A DNA stretch of 64,000 bases, from positions 558,001-622,000 of the forward strand of contig NZ_QDDL01000002.1 in the NCBI RefSeq assembly GCF_003097315.1, written 5' to 3'. How positions within the stretch are numbered: the stretch's first letter is position 1; each line of letters begins with the position of its first letter. Under the pieces are notes generated by a model. The model saw only the letters and a list, made by a program, of their open reading frames with translations. It searched no databases and had not been told where the DNA came from. The DNA is from Pelagibaculum spongiae. Its GTDB lineage: Bacteria > Pseudomonadota > Gammaproteobacteria > Enterobacterales > Pelagibaculaceae. The translations under genes were made by a program, and so were the position numbers. Below are positions 1-8,431 of the stretch, piece by piece.

Positions 1-555
1 TCGCTTAACACTATCGCCAGCAGCCTTCAGCGCAACCAGAGTACACTTTCCAGAGAAGTGAAACGCAACACAGGATTACGAGGCTATCGCCATAAACAAG
101 CTCAAGCATTTGCCCAGAAACGCCTTGAAGACAAGCCTAAACAGAGAAAGATTACTGGCGCTACTGTCGATTATATTTGCTATGGATTAAAGGAAAATTG
201 GAGTCCGGAACAAATTGCGGGGCGCGCAGGCAAAGATGGTTTGTTTAAGATGCACCATCAGACGATTTATAATTTTATTCGTAAAGACAAAAGATTAGGC
301 GGGTTACTGTATCGCTACTTGCCCAGGAAATTAAAACCTTATCGAAAGAAATACGGTAGTTCCGGTGGCTCGTGCAAAGGTATTCCAGGGCGGATAGGAA
401 TAGAAGATCGCCCAACCATTGTTGATACCAGAGCACGTATTGGAGACTGGGAAGCTGATACCATTATTGGAAAAGGTCACCAAGGTGCGATTGCAACGAT
501 TGATGAGCGAAAGAGCAAGCTTCGTCTGGCAATGCCGGTTCATAAAAAAACGTAA
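1..555 (+). pseudogene. IS30-family transposase, N-terminal part, interrupted by an IS66 element
   Basis: The open frame runs in from the left edge, so the true start lies outside the window. The first codons read as the IS30 helix-turn-helix (residues like IAxxLQRNQSTLSREVKRN), and the GTG at 58 is only an internal codon. The DDE catalytic core begins near the end (RIGDWEADTIIG, the first Asp of the triad). The last native codons are at 544-551; the stop at 553-555 is created by the end of the inserted IS66 element. Removing 552-2247 plus one 8-bp duplication rejoins this frame exactly to the one starting at 2256 and gives a continuous IS30 transposase. The protein is therefore inactive in its present state through a clean insertion rather than through decay. 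Confidence 0.93.
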
Positions 556-565
556 CCATTCAGCA
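544..565. repeat. Left end of IS66 element: 8-bp target duplication plus terminal inverted repeat
   Basis: Positions 544-551 are AAAAAAAC, the same 8 bp found at 2248-2255. Positions 552-565 read GTAACCATTCAGCA and are the exact reverse complement of 2234-2247. IS66-family elements characteristically begin with GTAA and make 8-bp target duplications, so the boundary is certain. Confidence 0.95.
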
Positions 566-2247
566 CAATTTAATATAAAAATCGCTTGACAGGTTTTTTG
601 ATATTTTCCCGAATTTAAGCACCTCTTTTAGAATACCACTTAAACGCCGCATTAAACTGCTATTAACACACCTGATTATCAATGTTTTTTGCTCAGAATA
701 GCGCATCAGCATTCCGCTTCTAAAAAGTCGCCACAGTAAGCCTCAGAGACAAAAAAACCACCCTGAAAACCTGTGCGATAATAACCGCATGGACTCAATC
801 GAAATTAATAAAACCATCGCTGAAACCGAGCGCTTGTTAGCCAAAAGCAAACGCTTACCGCCCGAACTGGTGGCGATGGTTCGTATGCTGATGCTCGTCG
901 TTAAGATATTGCTTGATAGCAAAGGGCTAAACAGCAAAAACTCCAGCATTCCGCCATCGGCAGATCCTAATCGAGAAAAGAAATCGCGCGCCAAAAGCAA
1001 TAAAAACCCAGGCGGGCAGCCTGGCCATAAAGGCAGTAATTTATCACCGGTGAAAGACCCAGATGAAGTGCTGGATATTACGATTGATCGTAGCCAATTG
1101 CCGAAAGGAAAATACCGTGTTGTTGGCAGTGAAAGCCGCCAAGTAGTTGATGTTCGTATTACCCGATATGTCACCGAATATCGGGCGCAGATTCTACAAG
1201 ACGAGCAGGGTAACCAGTTTGTTGCTGAGTTTCCGCAAGGGGTCACTCGGCCAATACAATATGGCAATGAGTTTAAAGCCAACGCGGTTTATATGTCGAG
1301 CTACCAGCTGATTCCTTATGAACGGACTCAAAAGCACTTCGCTGAGATATTGGATGCGCCAATCAGCACCGGTAGCCTTGCCAATTTTAATCAGGAAGCT
1401 TTTCATCGACTGAAGCCATTTGCTCAGTTAGTACCGGCTATTTTGCGTGCTGGAGATTTGATTCATGCCGATGAAACCGGCGTCAATATCAATGGTAAAC
1501 GAAAGTGGCTACATGTCGCGAGCAATGACCGCTGGACGTGGATTGAAGCGCATGAATCAAGAGGTATCGAGGCAATGGAAGCGATCGACATCTTGCCTAA
1601 ATTTACCGGTTTATTGGTACACGATCACTGGAAAAGCTACTACCGATTTGTGCTGTGCTTGCATGTATTGTGTAACGCCCATCATGTACGTGAATTGGCG
1701 CGAGCCCATGAGCAAGATGGCCAGCAGTGGGCCAAGGCAATGGAAGATCTGCTTTATGAAATGAATACAGCAGTCAATGAGGCGGGGGGTGAGTTGGATG
1801 AAAAGCAGTGTCAAAAATGGGTGAAGCGATATCGAAAAATATTAAAAGCAGGTGATCGGGAATGCCCGGCACCTGAGCCAAAAAAAGCGGATAAAAAAGG
1901 TCAATTAAAACGAGGGAAATTAGCACGAAGTAAATCGAGAAATTTATTAGAACGGCTGCGGGATTTTGAAGCAGACGTGCTGCGGTTTATGAGTAATACC
2001 CGAGCACCGTTTACCAATAATCAGGGTGAACGGGACTTCCGTATGAGCAAGGTTCAGCAGAAGATATCAGGCTGCTTCCGCTCATGGGATGGCGTGAAAG
2101 CGTATTGCAGAATCCGGAGCTATATATCGACCTGCCAAAAACATGGGGTCGGTGTTGGGGAAGCTTTGTCGTTATTATTTGCGGGTAAATGGCCGGACTT
2201 TATTCAGGAGAAATTGGATCGGTTGGTGTGACATGCTGAATGGTTAC
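552..2247 (+). mobile_element. IS66-family insertion sequence (single-ORF type), complete
   Basis: The element is 1,696 bp with perfect 14-bp terminal inverted repeats starting GTAA and perfect 8-bp target duplications. It carries one transposase gene and none of the small tnpA/tnpB accessory genes of the larger IS66 elements, as in the ISBst12-like branch. About 235 bp of non-coding sequence precede the gene and hold its presumed promoter. The intact ends, intact transposase and identical target duplications suggest a recent insertion that may still be mobile. Confidence 0.93.
789..2231 (+). CDS. IS66-family transposase (TnpC type)
   Basis: A 480-residue DDE transposase. The N-terminal part has the IS66 leader coiled segment and the conserved LNSKNSSIPPSADPNR stretch followed by the basic GGQPGHKGS motif (about residues 47-80). 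The catalytic core shows the first Asp in HADETGV (about residue 228), the second in LLVHDHWKSYY (about residue 278), and the Glu in NNQGERDFRM (about residue 414). A lysine-rich segment (about 355-390) precedes the last catalytic block. The stop codon at 2229-2231 lies 3 bp before the right terminal repeat. Length is usual for single-ORF IS66 elements, and nothing suggests inactivation. Confidence 0.93.
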   Translation: MDSIEINKTIAETERLLAKSKRLPPELVAMVRMLMLVVKILLDSKGLNSKNSSIPPSADPNREKKSRAKSNKNPGGQPGHKGSNLSPVKDPDEVLDITIDRSQLPKGKYRVVGSESRQVVDVRITRYVTEYRAQILQDEQGNQFVAEFPQGVTRPIQYGNEFKANAVYMSSYQLIPYERTQKHFAEILDAPISTGSLANFNQEAFHRLKPFAQLVPAILRAGDLIHADETGVNINGKRKWLHVASNDRWTWIEAHESRGIEAMEAIDILPKFTGLLVHDHWKSYYRFVLCLHVLCNAHHVRELARAHEQDGQQWAKAMEDLLYEMNTAVNEAGGELDEKQCQKWVKRYRKILKAGDRECPAPEPKKADKKGQLKRGKLARSKSRNLLERLRDFEADVLRFMSNTRAPFTNNQGERDFRMSKVQQKISGCFRSWDGVKAYCRIRSYISTCQKHGVGVGEALSLLFAGKWPDFIQEKLDRLV

Positions 2248-2255
2248 AAAAAAAC
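2234..2255. repeat. Right end of IS66 element: terminal inverted repeat plus target duplication
   Basis: Positions 2234-2247 are the inverted copy of 552-565; positions 2248-2255 repeat the AAAAAAAC target sequence found at 544-551. Confidence 0.95.
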
Positions 2256-2634
2256 AACAGAAAATGTTGTCGGGGCGCTGATTAGCTTACTACTGCCGCT
2301 TAAAAAGCATGTTAAAACAATAACATTTGATAATGGAAGAGAGTTCGCTAGCCATCAAAACTTAAGCAAAAAAATTAAGTGCGACAATTATTTTGCAAAA
2401 CCTTATAGCTCTTGGGAAAGGGGGCAGAATGAAAATGCCAATGGATTGTTACGACGTTACTTCCCAAAGACAATGTCTTTGAAAAATGTTAAAAACCAAG
2501 AAGTGATAGAAGCGGTTGATCGATTGAATAGTCGCCCAAGAAAATGTTTGAATTACCAAACTGCATACGAAGCATTTGAAGCAGAAACCAAGATCAGTAG
2601 AAAACAATTACTGGGTTATGCACTTAAGATTTGA
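2256..2634 (+). pseudogene. IS30-family transposase, C-terminal part
   Basis: This open frame continues the IS30 transposase that starts at position 1. It contains the second catalytic Asp in the block TFDNGREFA and the final Glu in SSWERGQNENANGLLRRYFPK, both diagnostic for IS30, followed by the usual tail (RLNSRPRKCLNYQTAYEAF). The few codons read before 2256 (from 2232) belong to the IS66 end. The native sequence after the first half is KKTTENVVGALI. The IS30 right terminal repeat should lie in about 2632-2665, just after the stop, but the left end is outside the window so it cannot be delimited. Confidence 0.92.
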
Positions 2635-2696
2635 ATTCAGGGAGTACTTTTTATAGCGTAAAGCTAATTAAGGCTCCTTGCTCTCGATACCCTAGG

Positions 2697-3335
2697 CTAG
2701 CTACCCAGCAAACCACTTTGCTTAATACCATCAAACATAAACTGAACTGCTAACGCCGTGAGTAAAACACCAAATACCCGGCTAATTACATGCATACCAG
2801 TTAACCCGAATAACTGCTGTACCCGGTTAGCTAATAACAATAATACCAGTGTTAATGCTGTAACCGAAACTAGTGCAAGAATGACCACACCTTGGTCACC
2901 CCAATGCCCCGTATTATCTGCCATCAACAGAATTGCCGCACCCATTGCACCCGGCCCACCAATCAAAGGAGTTGCCAATGGAAATACTGAAATATCCTGT
3001 TTTTCATCAGACTCTTGACTCTCTTCTTCAGCAGCAGAAGCCGCAGGAGAAAATACCAGATCAATGCCAATTAATAACAGCAAAATACCACCAGCTACTT
3101 TTAACGCTGCCAGAGAAATCCCCAGATTATCCAGAATAAACTGACCTACCAGAGCAAAAAACACCAAAATTAACGTGGCAATAATCGACCCTTTAATTGC
3201 CATAGCACGCCGACTGGCAGCAGAAGATGTCGCAGTCAGGCCGATAAAAATAGCGACAACGTCTAGCGGGCCAATAGTGGCAAAAAAAGTGGTAAATGCG
3301 ATGGTGTAAGTTTCTAACATGACAACCTCAATCAA
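2697..3335 (-). CDS. MarC-family integral membrane protein
   Basis: A 212-residue polytopic membrane protein of the MarC/NAAT (UPF0056) family. Features seen are the N-terminal segment ending in the conserved FFATIGPLDVVAIFIGLT block (residues 14-32), hydrophobic helices at about 49-68, 74-92, 128-148, 151-170 and 185-200, and the mid-protein motif FPLATPLIGGPGAMGAAI typical of MarC homologues. A charged loop rich in Glu and Ser (about 101-116) separates the two halves. Substrate is unknown; the original link of E. coli MarC to multiple antibiotic resistance was not upheld. The gene is read in the same direction as ppaC but is separated from it by a strong terminator, so it is probably a separate transcript. 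Confidence 0.85.
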   Translation of the reverse strand: MIEVVMLETYTIAFTTFFATIGPLDVVAIFIGLTATSSAASRRAMAIKGSIIATLILVFFALVGQFILDNLGISLAALKVAGGILLLLIGIDLVFSPAASAAEEESQESDEKQDISVFPLATPLIGGPGAMGAAILLMADNTGHWGDQGVVILALVSVTALTLVLLLLANRVQQLFGLTGMHVISRVFGVLLTALAVQFMFDGIKQSGLLGS

Positions 3336-3362
3336 TCTTATTCATTATTTTAATAGCAGTAT

Positions 3363-3394
3363 AAAAAAGCCGAGCTATTTAGCTCGGCTTTTTT
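3363..3394 (-). terminator. Rho-independent terminator after ppaC
   Basis: A-run, stem GCCGAGCT / AGCTCGGC with a four-base loop, T-run. It is symmetric, so it could work in both directions; it sits just downstream of the minus-strand ppaC stop. Confidence 0.9.
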
Positions 3395-3417
3395 GTGTTC
3401 AATCTTTTAAAGCAGAT

Positions 3418-4338
3418 TTATTTAAACGCATCCTGCAGCGATGGGATCACTTGTTTTTTACGGCTTAATACACCTTCTAACCAGACTTTTCCGTCGGTAG
3501 TTGGCTTGCCATAAGCGCGCTCGGTTAAGTCTGCAGAATCGCTTACAACCAGCATTTCTGAGCCTTCACGCATGATATCGGTCAGCAACAATAATACGCT
3601 GTGACGGCCGCCTTCTTCTTTCAATGCAGCGATATCGGCTTGCAGATCATCTTTGATTGAATCAAATACTGCCAGGTCGATAACTTCTAACTGTCCCACA
3701 CCAACTTTGTGGCCATTCATATCGAAATCTTTGAAGTCACGTTTAACCAGATCACGAACTGGCGTGCCTTCAACTGCAGATTTCACTTTGAACATTTCCA
3801 TGCCCAAAGCAACGATGTCATCAACACCGGCAAGTCTGGCCAGATCTTCAACCGCTGCCTTATCAACAGGTGTACAAGTAGGCGATTTGAAGATAACCGT
3901 GTCACTCAAAATGGCGCACAGCATCACGCCGGCAACATTCTTTGGAATCTCAATACCGTAAAAGTCATACATCTGCTTGATGATGGTATTAGAACAACCT
4001 ACAGGACGAATCCAGCATTCCAAAGGAGTAGATGTTGTCAAATCACCCAGCTTATGGTGATCCACAATGCCAACGATAGTTGCATCAGCAACATCATCTG
4101 GAGCTTGGCCTACTTCAGAGTGGTCAACAATGAAGATTTTCTCACCGGCATAGCTGGTTTTGTATTCCGGAGTTTCAAAACCGAACTTGTCCAGAATGTA
4201 TTGAGTTTCTGGTGACAACTCACCCAGACGTGTCGCAACTGCTGGCTCACCGATCTGGTTCTTTAAATGAGCTAATGCGATAGCACTACAAATCGAATCG
4301 GAATCAGGGATCTTATGGCCCACTACATAAATTGGCAT
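3418..4338 (-). CDS. ppaC: Manganese-dependent inorganic pyrophosphatase (family II)
   Basis: Hydrolyses pyrophosphate to two phosphates in the cytosol and so pulls biosynthetic reactions forward. It is a DHH-superfamily enzyme. Visible motifs are GHKIPDSDSICSA near the N-terminus (metal-binding His and two Asp), VDHSEV, the DHH motif in GIVDHHKLG, and the C-terminal SRKKQVIP substrate-binding motif of family II enzymes. With the chosen start the protein has 306 residues, the usual length. The frame is open to 4389, but the ATG at 4338 follows an AAGAGAGA ribosome site and matches the conserved start MPIYVVGHK, so the 17 extra residues are rejected. Confidence 0.95.
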   Translation of the reverse strand: MPIYVVGHKIPDSDSICSAIALAHLKNQIGEPAVATRLGELSPETQYILDKFGFETPEYKTSYAGEKIFIVDHSEVGQAPDDVADATIVGIVDHHKLGDLTTSTPLECWIRPVGCSNTIIKQMYDFYGIEIPKNVAGVMLCAILSDTVIFKSPTCTPVDKAAVEDLARLAGVDDIVALGMEMFKVKSAVEGTPVRDLVKRDFKDFDMNGHKVGVGQLEVIDLAVFDSIKDDLQADIAALKEEGGRHSVLLLLTDIMREGSEMLVVSDSADLTERAYGKPTTDGKVWLEGVLSRKKQVIPSLQDAFK

Positions 4339-4433
4339 AGATAAATCTCTCTTCAAAACTGGCGGCATTCTAACAACAAACATCGTCATTCTGAAATAAA
4401 TTAAAATTCAAGTTAATCAACAATAAGTATTGG

Positions 4434-5429
4434 TTATCCACAACTCGCTCGAGCAGCGGATTCCCAGTCAGTTAATAGCCGCATGATTTGCTGTGAATCG
4501 TCGATAGTTGGGCAAGAATCTGGCAGAAATTGGCGGCCTTGCTCTATCGCCTGACGTACTTGTCTTGTCTGGTAGAGAAAAGCATCACCCTCAGCATCTA
4601 GCTCAATCAGCTGTGTTGGTTGGTCATATAGTTTGAGTTCAATCTGATTATCTTTGGCTTCAGGCAGCCATGGATTACTCAACAAGTTAATCGTGCCCTT
4701 GTCACCAACCAAGGTAAATTGGTGCGCCATCCCATAAGTTTCTGCGGTATGAATTCTCGCCGTCAATCCATTACTAAGTTTCAAGCTCAATGAAGCATCA
4801 CAAATATTGTGGTCTTTTTCAGAAATACTGCCTTGGGCTGCTAATTGATAATTTTCAAACGCATTTTCAGGAAATGCCGTTTTAATCATTAGATGCATTA
4901 AAGATATTGGATAACAGCCCAGGTTATAAATTGCACCTTTGCTATCGGGGTTAACAAACTTCGCGATATCAGCACAATAAGAGCCACTAATAGATTTTAA
5001 TTCACCTATCGTTTTATCTTGAATTAGTTGCTGCAGCTGATAAACCAAAGGGTGGTGCAAATACATTAAGCCTTCAATAAAAAAATTGGTGCTTTTTTTA
5101 ACTGCGTCGACAATTTGTTGCGTTTTATCTATATCAATTGATAAGGACTTTTCACTCAACACATGTTTGTCAGCTTCTAATGCAGCAATAATATATTGAT
5201 GATGTAGGTGATTGGGCAAGCCCACGTAGACTAGGTCAACCTCTGGATCATTTATCAATGCTTGGAAATCGGTATAACCCGTCACTACCGGAAACTTGTC
5301 TCTGAACTGATCAACCGCCTGCTGACGCCGACCTGCCACCGCCTGAATTGAAGAACCTAGATCATTTACAATCGCTTGTGCCACTGTATCGGAAATAAAA
5401 CTGGTGCCTAAAATGCCCCAACGCAACAT
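4434..5429 (-). CDS. Gfo/Idh/MocA-family NAD(P)-dependent oxidoreductase
   Basis: A 331-residue protein with an N-terminal Rossmann fold (WGILGTSFIS, residues 4-13) and the conserved Gfo/Idh block VYVGLPNHLHHQY (about 69-81) followed by ALEADKHVLSEKSLS (the usual EKP is here EKS), then a C-terminal alpha/beta domain (residues about 125-325). The best match by eye is the YhhX/dihydrodiol-dehydrogenase-like branch that acts on sugars or polyols, but the substrate cannot be read from the sequence. The ATG at 5429 gives a start immediately before the Rossmann strand; its ribosome site is poor. The 5' end and the upstream sequence are partly duplicated (see repeats at 5387 and 5537). Confidence 0.82.
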   Translation of the reverse strand: MLRWGILGTSFISDTVAQAIVNDLGSSIQAVAGRRQQAVDQFRDKFPVVTGYTDFQALINDPEVDLVYVGLPNHLHHQYIIAALEADKHVLSEKSLSIDIDKTQQIVDAVKKSTNFFIEGLMYLHHPLVYQLQQLIQDKTIGELKSISGSYCADIAKFVNPDSKGAIYNLGCYPISLMHLMIKTAFPENAFENYQLAAQGSISEKDHNICDASLSLKLSNGLTARIHTAETYGMAHQFTLVGDKGTINLLSNPWLPEAKDNQIELKLYDQPTQLIELDAEGDAFLYQTRQVRQAIEQGRQFLPDSCPTIDDSQQIMRLLTDWESAARASCG

Positions 5430-5496
5430 GATTTAACCATGGGTGATTTACAACTGGTAGCTAGCCTAACTTATCCTCTTACAACAGCCAAGTCAG
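5387..5496. repeat. Direct repeat copy 1 (overlaps the start of the oxidoreductase gene)
   Basis: The segment 5387-5404 (TATCGGAAATAAAACTG core) and 5422-5496 recur at 5537-5554 and 5582-5656. The 75-bp core matches at 72 of 75 positions; a 10-bp length difference separates the two blocks. Copy 1 includes the first ~14 codons and the start codon region of the minus-strand oxidoreductase gene. Confidence 0.88.
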
Positions 5497-5536
5497 CATA
5501 ATACTAGCCATTGCCAGCAACCATAAATACGAGATA

Positions 5537-5656
5537 GCATCGGAAATAAAACTGATATAATCCTACTCACAAATACCCTAGCGCAACATGATTTAACCAT
5601 GGGTGATTTACAACTGGTAGCCAGCCTAACTTATCCGCTTACAACAGCCAAGCCAG
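5537..5656. repeat. Direct repeat copy 2, upstream of the oxidoreductase gene
   Basis: Second copy of the 5387-5496 segment, in the same orientation about 155 bp upstream of it. It reproduces the CAACATGATTTAACCATGGG region around the gene start but the coding sequence between the two matching blocks has diverged. The rest of the gap 5430-5814 is AT-rich and shows no other gene. Confidence 0.88.
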
Positions 5657-5814
5657 ATATTACACTCTATTTCTTGCAAAATTTAATTCTATTTTGCGTA
5701 AACCCTATAAAAATGTGCTAAGCATTTTTAACACTCTACACTCAGAATAACTTTAGATTTCTTCAACCCTAAAAAATATCTGACCGCACTGTAAAACTTA
5801 AAAATAAATTCAGT

Positions 5815-6768
5815 TTAACTGGAAAATTGCTTACGATATTGCACTGGCGTTACACCGACTAATTTCCTGAAATAATGACGCATTGCAGTGGCATTGTTAA
5901 AACCAGATAATTCTGCAACCTTCTCTACCGCATGACTTTCTGACTCCAATAACTGTTTCGCTTTTATAATTCGTTGCTGGCTGAGCCATTGCTGGGCACT
6001 TAGATTAAAACTGGAGCGAAACTTTCGATCAAAAGTCCGGCGCGACATATTTGCTTTAGCTGCTAGAAAATCAATATCAATTGGATCTGCCAAATGGCTA
6101 ATCACCCAGTCCAATGTGGCAGCAAACTGATTCGGCACTGCTAGCAACGGTGTTTGAACGAATTGCGACTGGCCACCCGCCCGATGTGCCGACATGACTA
6201 ATCGCCTAGCGACCTGATTAGCTATTTGATAACCATAGTCCTGTCGAATTACTTCGATGCCTAAATCTAACGCTGCTGCACTACCTGCAGAACAACCTAG
6301 CTTGCCATCGAATAGATACAAAACATCATCAACATAATTTATTTGCGGGAAGCGTGCTTTAAATTGCTCGGCGTAACGCCAATGCGTAGTCGCATTTCGA
6401 TTATTTAATAAGTCAATTTCAGCTAATAAAAAACTACCCGAACAGAAGGAAACAATAACTTTCCCCGCTTGATAAAATTGAATAATCGCTTGTCGCAATT
6501 TTTGATCAATTTCTGTGTTATTCACTGGCCAATACGGAATCACTAAGTGGCTAAACTTATCTAAACAAGAAATTTTGGTTATTTGAAGTTGAATGCCACA
6601 CAGCGCCGAAAGCTGATTTTCCTGCCACGCCACCACCTGAGTTGCATACCAATGATTAATCTCAGGTCGAGGCAAACCAAACAGCTCAACCGCACAACCT
6701 AATTCAAATAACGAAGCCTGTGGGTGGGCCAGAATCGCCACCTTGGGACTCACTGTGGTTTGTGCCAT
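5815..6768 (-). CDS. GlxA-family AraC-type transcriptional regulator with DJ-1/PfpI domain
   Basis: A 317-residue regulator. The N-terminal two-thirds form a class-I amidotransferase-like DJ-1/PfpI domain (about residues 8-180; the nucleophile-elbow segment reads IVSFCSGSFLLAE), followed by a two-motif AraC helix-turn-helix domain at the C-terminus (ISHLADPIDIDFLAAKANMS..., ending KLVGVTPVQYRKQF). The domain pair is characteristic of GlxA/FtrA-like regulators. The frame is open to 6900, but ATG 6768 (MAQTTVSPK) places the start directly before the first strand of the DJ-1 fold; no start has a strong ribosome site. It is divergent from a rhodanese gene, a pairing common for this family, and probably controls it. 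Confidence 0.88.
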   Translation of the reverse strand: MAQTTVSPKVAILAHPQASLFELGCAVELFGLPRPEINHWYATQVVAWQENQLSALCGIQLQITKISCLDKFSHLVIPYWPVNNTEIDQKLRQAIIQFYQAGKVIVSFCSGSFLLAEIDLLNNRNATTHWRYAEQFKARFPQINYVDDVLYLFDGKLGCSAGSAAALDLGIEVIRQDYGYQIANQVARRLVMSAHRAGGQSQFVQTPLLAVPNQFAATLDWVISHLADPIDIDFLAAKANMSRRTFDRKFRSSFNLSAQQWLSQQRIIKAKQLLESESHAVEKVAELSGFNNATAMRHYFRKLVGVTPVQYRKQFSS

Positions 6769-7040
6769 AGAATTTGCCGTTTTTACTAACAGGCTCCTGT
6801 TATAGCACGCTTTAACACTTTGGCTGAATATTAACGAGCATTGTCTTTGAGACATATCGATAGATGACTCGCAACAGGCCAGAATACTTAGGCACTGCAA
6901 AACAGGCTGAGTGAAATAAAGTATTTTCCTCCATCACTGCTTTTGCAGAACAAGTTTACTAAGAGCGTAAGCGGCTCGCCTGCGCGCCCAGTAAAATTCA
7001 TTCAATCACGCCAACCCAAAGAGACTAAAAAGGAGAAATT
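6769..7040. promoter_or_regulatory. Divergent intergenic region between GlxA-like regulator and rhodanese gene
   Basis: A 272-bp gap that must hold the promoters of both divergent genes. A good ribosome site (AAAAAGGAGAAATT) precedes the rhodanese ATG. No convincing palindromic operator was identified. Confidence 0.5.
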
Positions 7041-7439
7041 ATGAGCTCTGCAGTATCCCGAGCGCCAGCCGCCGCCAGTGAACTGGCGTTAAAGCATTTT
7101 CAATCCTTACTGCAATATGAAACCGATTGCTGGGATATTCACCATGCAATCAGTAACCAACGACAAGACTTTATTTTATTGGATGTTCGCGGTGTAGAAC
7201 TGTTTCAACAAGGTCATATCGAAGCAGCAATCAACCTGCCATGGAGCCAGATTAATCAGAAAAACCTCGAGCGTTTTCCATTAGATAGCTTGTTTGTAGT
7301 TTATTGCGCCGGGCCACATTGCAATGCCACCGAGAAAGCCGCCATTCGACTGGCAAAATTAAATCGACCAGTTAAAAAAATGATTGGCGGGGTCTGTGGC
7401 TGGCTGGATGAAGGGTTTGAATTAAAAAAGGGAGCCTAA
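7041..7439 (+). CDS. Rhodanese-like domain protein (single domain)
   Basis: A 132-residue single rhodanese fold. Residues FILLDVRGVELFQQGHI (about 45-61) are the conserved CH2A segment with the LDVR motif, and the active-site loop is VVYCAGPHCNATEKAA, with Cys in the sulfur-accepting position. Rhodanese proteins of this size transfer sulfane sulfur or act as sulfur carriers in the cytoplasm. The start ATG has an optimal AGGAG site seven bases upstream. It is divergent from the GlxA-like regulator, which suggests regulation by it. The stop codon lies inside the loop of the terminator at 7424. Confidence 0.88.
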   Translation: MSSAVSRAPAAASELALKHFQSLLQYETDCWDIHHAISNQRQDFILLDVRGVELFQQGHIEAAINLPWSQINQKNLERFPLDSLFVVYCAGPHCNATEKAAIRLAKLNRPVKKMIGGVCGWLDEGFELKKGA

Positions 7440-7447
7440 GCTCCCTT
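7424..7447 (-). terminator. Terminator overlapping the rhodanese stop codon
   Basis: Stem AAGGGAGC / GCTCCCTT with loop CTAA, followed on the minus strand by a T-run. It best serves the minus-strand lipoprotein gene ending at 7455, and may also act on the convergent rhodanese transcript. Confidence 0.85.
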
Positions 7448-7454
7448 CGATTAA

Positions 7455-8273
7455 TTATTTTTTATTACATTTTCTAACTTCGCATTTCAACAACTCGCTA
7501 ATGCGATCATCTTGTTGTTGCCTCGAAATATCTGAACCTCGGCGTTGATAGCCTAAAGCAAGCATCAACTCTACAGTTTCATCTAAGCTGGCACCGCTAT
7601 ATGCAAGCTTGCGGACAGCATTTAACTCTTCAGGTAAGTAGAATTTTTTCTGGGCCTGCATGGTACAAACTTCAACTTCCTGTTGTGCGTCTATCATCAT
7701 TTTACGAGAGAAGTCATCTAGCTTAATACCTGAATCTTTCATCAGATTTTGTATTTTTTCTCGAAGTGGCTTCCAATAAGCTTCTTTCAATTGTTGGTCA
7801 GTAACCGACTCATCTACTGAAGCTAATTGCTCTTGTTGTTCTTGGGTTAATACCGCTTTAAAAGTAGGTACTTCGCTTCCTGTCGTGTAATAAATACTAT
7901 CATTATCTTCTATTGCACAAGAATCTATAAGATTAGCCTCTATTGGTTCTTTCTTATCTTCAGGGAAAGCACCACATGCATCGAGCTTATCTTGATTTTG
8001 CATCAAAATAGCAGCCAATTTACCCGCAGAGACTGTGCCAAGCATTAATCCCTGCTTTACATCAGCTGGAGTATTATCAAATATTACTTGCCCATGGCAC
8101 TTACAGATATCTTGTGATCCCGGGTGCTTTTTATTACAACCCATCACCATTGCTTGTGTAAAAATTCTATCGTAAACCCCATTGCTTTTTGCTACTGGCT
8201 TATTGGCTTTTTCAGGATTACTTTGGCAAGCAACAATCATTAGGGTTAGAGCAATAACTACTAGTTTCTTCAT
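7455..8273 (-). CDS. Predicted lipoprotein, function unknown
   Basis: A 272-residue exported protein. The start ATG at 8273 gives a classic lipoprotein signal, MKKLVVIALTLMIVAC, with cleavage before Cys16; the frame is open further upstream to 8312 but that part would destroy the signal. The mature part is rich in Lys, Glu and Gln and has scattered cysteines (VMGCNKKHPGSQDICKCHG near residue 43, with a CxCH that is too short for a c-type haem site; further Cys at about 112, 129 and in the C-terminal LLKCEVRKCNKK). The even number of cysteines suggests disulfides in the periplasm. No family was recognised. Confidence 0.75.
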   Translation of the reverse strand: MKKLVVIALTLMIVACQSNPEKANKPVAKSNGVYDRIFTQAMVMGCNKKHPGSQDICKCHGQVIFDNTPADVKQGLMLGTVSAGKLAAILMQNQDKLDACGAFPEDKKEPIEANLIDSCAIEDNDSIYYTTGSEVPTFKAVLTQEQQEQLASVDESVTDQQLKEAYWKPLREKIQNLMKDSGIKLDDFSRKMMIDAQQEVEVCTMQAQKKFYLPEELNAVRKLAYSGASLDETVELMLALGYQRRGSDISRQQQDDRISELLKCEVRKCNKK

Positions 8274-8431
8274 AAAAATATTCAGTTCATTCTTGTGATT
8301 TATAACAAACAAGAATGCAAAGAATTACCTCCCGTTTTTATAGAAGGTGCATTATATACACTAGTTTACAAATTGAAATGCATGGCTATACATTCAAGCA
8401 AAAATAAGGGATATTAATTGCTTATTTTTCA

